Assembly: GCA_034439955.1 (NCBI GenBank)
Contig: JAWXBJ010000145.1
Span: 1 to 14,962 of the forward strand
From: UBA7672 sp034439955
Lineage (GTDB): Bacteria; Pseudomonadota; Alphaproteobacteria; Caulobacterales; Hyphomonadaceae
Reading direction: 5' to 3'
Length of the DNA stretch: 14,962 nucleotides
Part shown: positions 13,627-14,962 of the stretch, piece by piece
Position numbering within the stretch: position 1 is the stretch's first letter
How the letters are laid out: every line of letters begins with the position of its first letter
The notes under the pieces: model-generated
Told to the model about the DNA's origin: nothing
Database searches by the model: none
Seen by the model: the letters and a program-made list of their open reading frames with translations, nothing else
Program-made: the position numbers and the translations under genes

Positions 13627-14962
13627 ATGGAGTCTCATGCAAGTTGCCTGGGCGCCGCGATCCTGGCGTGTGGGTTGAGCGCTTGCGCGGGGTCGCCGGC
13701 GTCGCCTCCCGGCTGGAGGATCGAAGACCTGTTCGGCCCGCCCGCTGAAGCAGGCGTCTTCGGCGATTTTCTCGCCGCTCGGTATGCCGGAATGACGGGC
13801 GACCGTCAGGCCGCCGCGAGATTCTATCGGCAGGCTCATGTACGAGCGCCAGACGACCCTGCCACGCTTGAACAGGCTGCGTTCAGCACGCTGGCCTCTG
13901 GCGATGTCGCTACCGCCGCGCGGCTGGCGGCGGCTGCTGACCGCGACGTGCTTGCCGGCGCCATGTTTGCGCAGCTCGCCCTCATCGTGGATGACCTCGC
14001 CGCCGGGAGAAACCGCCGCGCCTTGATCCGTCTGGAGAGTGTCCGGCTGGGCATGATGAACGAAGACCTGGTTCGCGCCCTGCGGGCCTGGCTGGTCGCC
14101 CCGGACAGCTTGGATCCAGCGGTCGATCCGGACTTGCAACCGGGAAGGCGAAATCACGCGGGCGAACTGGCTTATGTACGCGGCCTGATCCTGTTGTCAG
14201 CAGGCCGCGACGCGCAGGCGCTGGCGGCATTTGAACAGGGCTGGAGCTCTGGAGTCCGATTGCCTTACGCGACCGCCGTCTATCTGCGGCTGCTCGCCGC
14301 TCTGGGGGATCGTCCCAAAGCCTTCGTCATCCTGAAAGGACTGCAGGCGGAAGCCGGACTCTCTCCGGAGATCGAAGACGTCGCGGCAGGTCTGGCTGCC
14401 GGCGTCGGGTTCGGCGCCCGTTTCTCGACGCGGCAGGGTATGGCGCGTACCATCCATGCTCTTTCCGGGGACGCTCGAGCCGAGAGCGGCCCTGAACTGG
14501 CGATGCTCCATCTCGCGCTCGCCCTCCATATCGACCCGGCGTTTGAACTGGCGCGTCTCCAGCTGGCGCAGGCCCTGCGGGAACAGGGCCGCGACGCCGA
14601 CGCCGTTTCCGAACTGCGGAAAATTCGCGGCCCATCGCCCTATCACGACCACGCCAGAGCGGAGGAAGCCTGGCTGCTTCAGGGTCTGGGCCGGGACGCC
14701 GAGGCGCTTCAGGTAGCGGATGGGATCGCAAGCGCGGCGCGCGATCGTTTCGTGCGCCTGAGGGTCGCCGATCTTTACCTGGAGCTGGAGCGAAACGTGG
14801 ACGCGAACACTCTGCTTGGGGCTGTCGTCGAGCAAGATGCGGCCGACGGCCGGCGAGACTGGCGCCCGCTTTTCGCGCGCGCGGGCGCTCTCCGGAAGCT
14901 CGGACGCTGGCAGGACGCCGAGGCCGACCTGGTTTCAGCCTTGGAAATCGCGCCTGACCGCC
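13627..14962 (+). CDS. Second TPR-repeat lipoprotein (3' end beyond window)
   Basis: The frame from 13627 stays open to the window edge (at least 445 codons) and has no stop here, so the gene is partial at its 3' end. It begins with a short lipoprotein-like signal, CLGAAILACGLSAC, with lipobox LSAC and C20 as the lipidated residue. The segment at about residues 42-104 has TPR character, including FLAARYAGMTGDRQAAARFY and APDDPATLEQAAFSTLASGD, and further TPR-like helices such as LQLAQALREQGRDADAVSEL and LRKLGRWQDAEADLVSALEI continue to the edge. This N-terminal pattern is common in alphaproteobacterial TPR proteins of unknown role. The start is uncertain: in-frame ATG 13606 and TTG 13567 are alternatives, and the TTG has AAGGA 9 nt upstream. 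Its role is probably related to that of the preceding TPR lipoprotein. Confidence 0.75.
   Translation, partial: MESHASCLGAAILACGLSACAGSPASPPGWRIEDLFGPPAEAGVFGDFLAARYAGMTGDRQAAARFYRQAHVRAPDDPATLEQAAFSTLASGDVATAARLAAAADRDVLAGAMFAQLALIVDDLAAGRNRRALIRLESVRLGMMNEDLVRALRAWLVAPDSLDPAVDPDLQPGRRNHAGELAYVRGLILLSAGRDAQALAAFEQGWSSGVRLPYATAVYLRLLAALGDRPKAFVILKGLQAEAGLSPEIEDVAAGLAAGVGFGARFSTRQGMARTIHALSGDARAESGPELAMLHLALALHIDPAFELARLQLAQALREQGRDADAVSELRKIRGPSPYHDHARAEEAWLLQGLGRDAEALQVADGIASAARDRFVRLRVADLYLELERNVDANTLLGAVVEQDAADGRRDWRPLFARAGALRKLGRWQDAEADLVSALEIAPDR

Noticed and set aside
13494..13748. Small 84-codon open frame before the second TPR gene
   Set aside because: It overlaps the TPR lipoprotein frame out of register, is Arg-rich with no recognisable feature, and has no good ribosome site.

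Overview
The window reads as chromosomal DNA from a GC-rich alphaproteobacterium. The strongest indicator is a CcrM-type GANTC adenine methyltransferase that resembles the Caulobacter enzyme over its whole length, with a CtrA-like box and a GANTC site in its upstream region. Other indicators are an alphaproteobacterial type-4 uracil-DNA glycosylase, a methylsuccinyl-CoA dehydrogenase of the ethylmalonyl-CoA pathway, and TPR lipoproteins of a kind common in Caulobacterales and relatives. The sequence alone does not settle order or family.

Layout, left to right: (1) mcd, reading left, diverges from (2) a secreted protein of unknown function and (3) a lipoprotein metallo-beta-lactamase of the alkylsulfatase (SdsA/YjcS) type, both reading right and probably co-transcribed. 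(4) The last third of an HxlR-family regulator directly abuts the end of the metallo-beta-lactamase gene, as if an insertion or recombination had removed the rest. (5) ccrM and (6) a PA0069-type radical SAM gene read left and are separated by the putative ccrM control region. (7) A phytanoyl-CoA dioxygenase-family gene reads right behind a compact promoter with a 16-bp palindrome. (8) A uracil-DNA glycosylase gene converges on it. (9) The gene for electron-transfer flavoprotein:ubiquinone oxidoreductase (ETF-QO) diverges from the glycosylase gene and has a perfect 14-bp inverted repeat in its leader. (10, 11) Two consecutive TPR lipoprotein genes follow; the second runs off the right edge.

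Functional links: Mcd oxidises (2S)-methylsuccinyl-CoA and is expected to pass electrons to ETF and then through ETF-QO to ubiquinone, so two parts of one electron route lie in this window although not in one operon. CcrM connects the region to cell-cycle control. GANTC sites lie in the mcd, ccrM and glycosylase/ETF-QO intergenic regions.

No tRNA, rRNA, CRISPR array, intact insertion sequence or phage gene was recognised. No gap between genes exceeds 300 bases. I did not find a clearly new multi-gene system. The best leads are the inverted repeat before ETF-QO, the operator-like palindrome before the dioxygenase gene, the truncated regulator beside the secreted-protein/hydrolase pair, and the ccrM promoter architecture.
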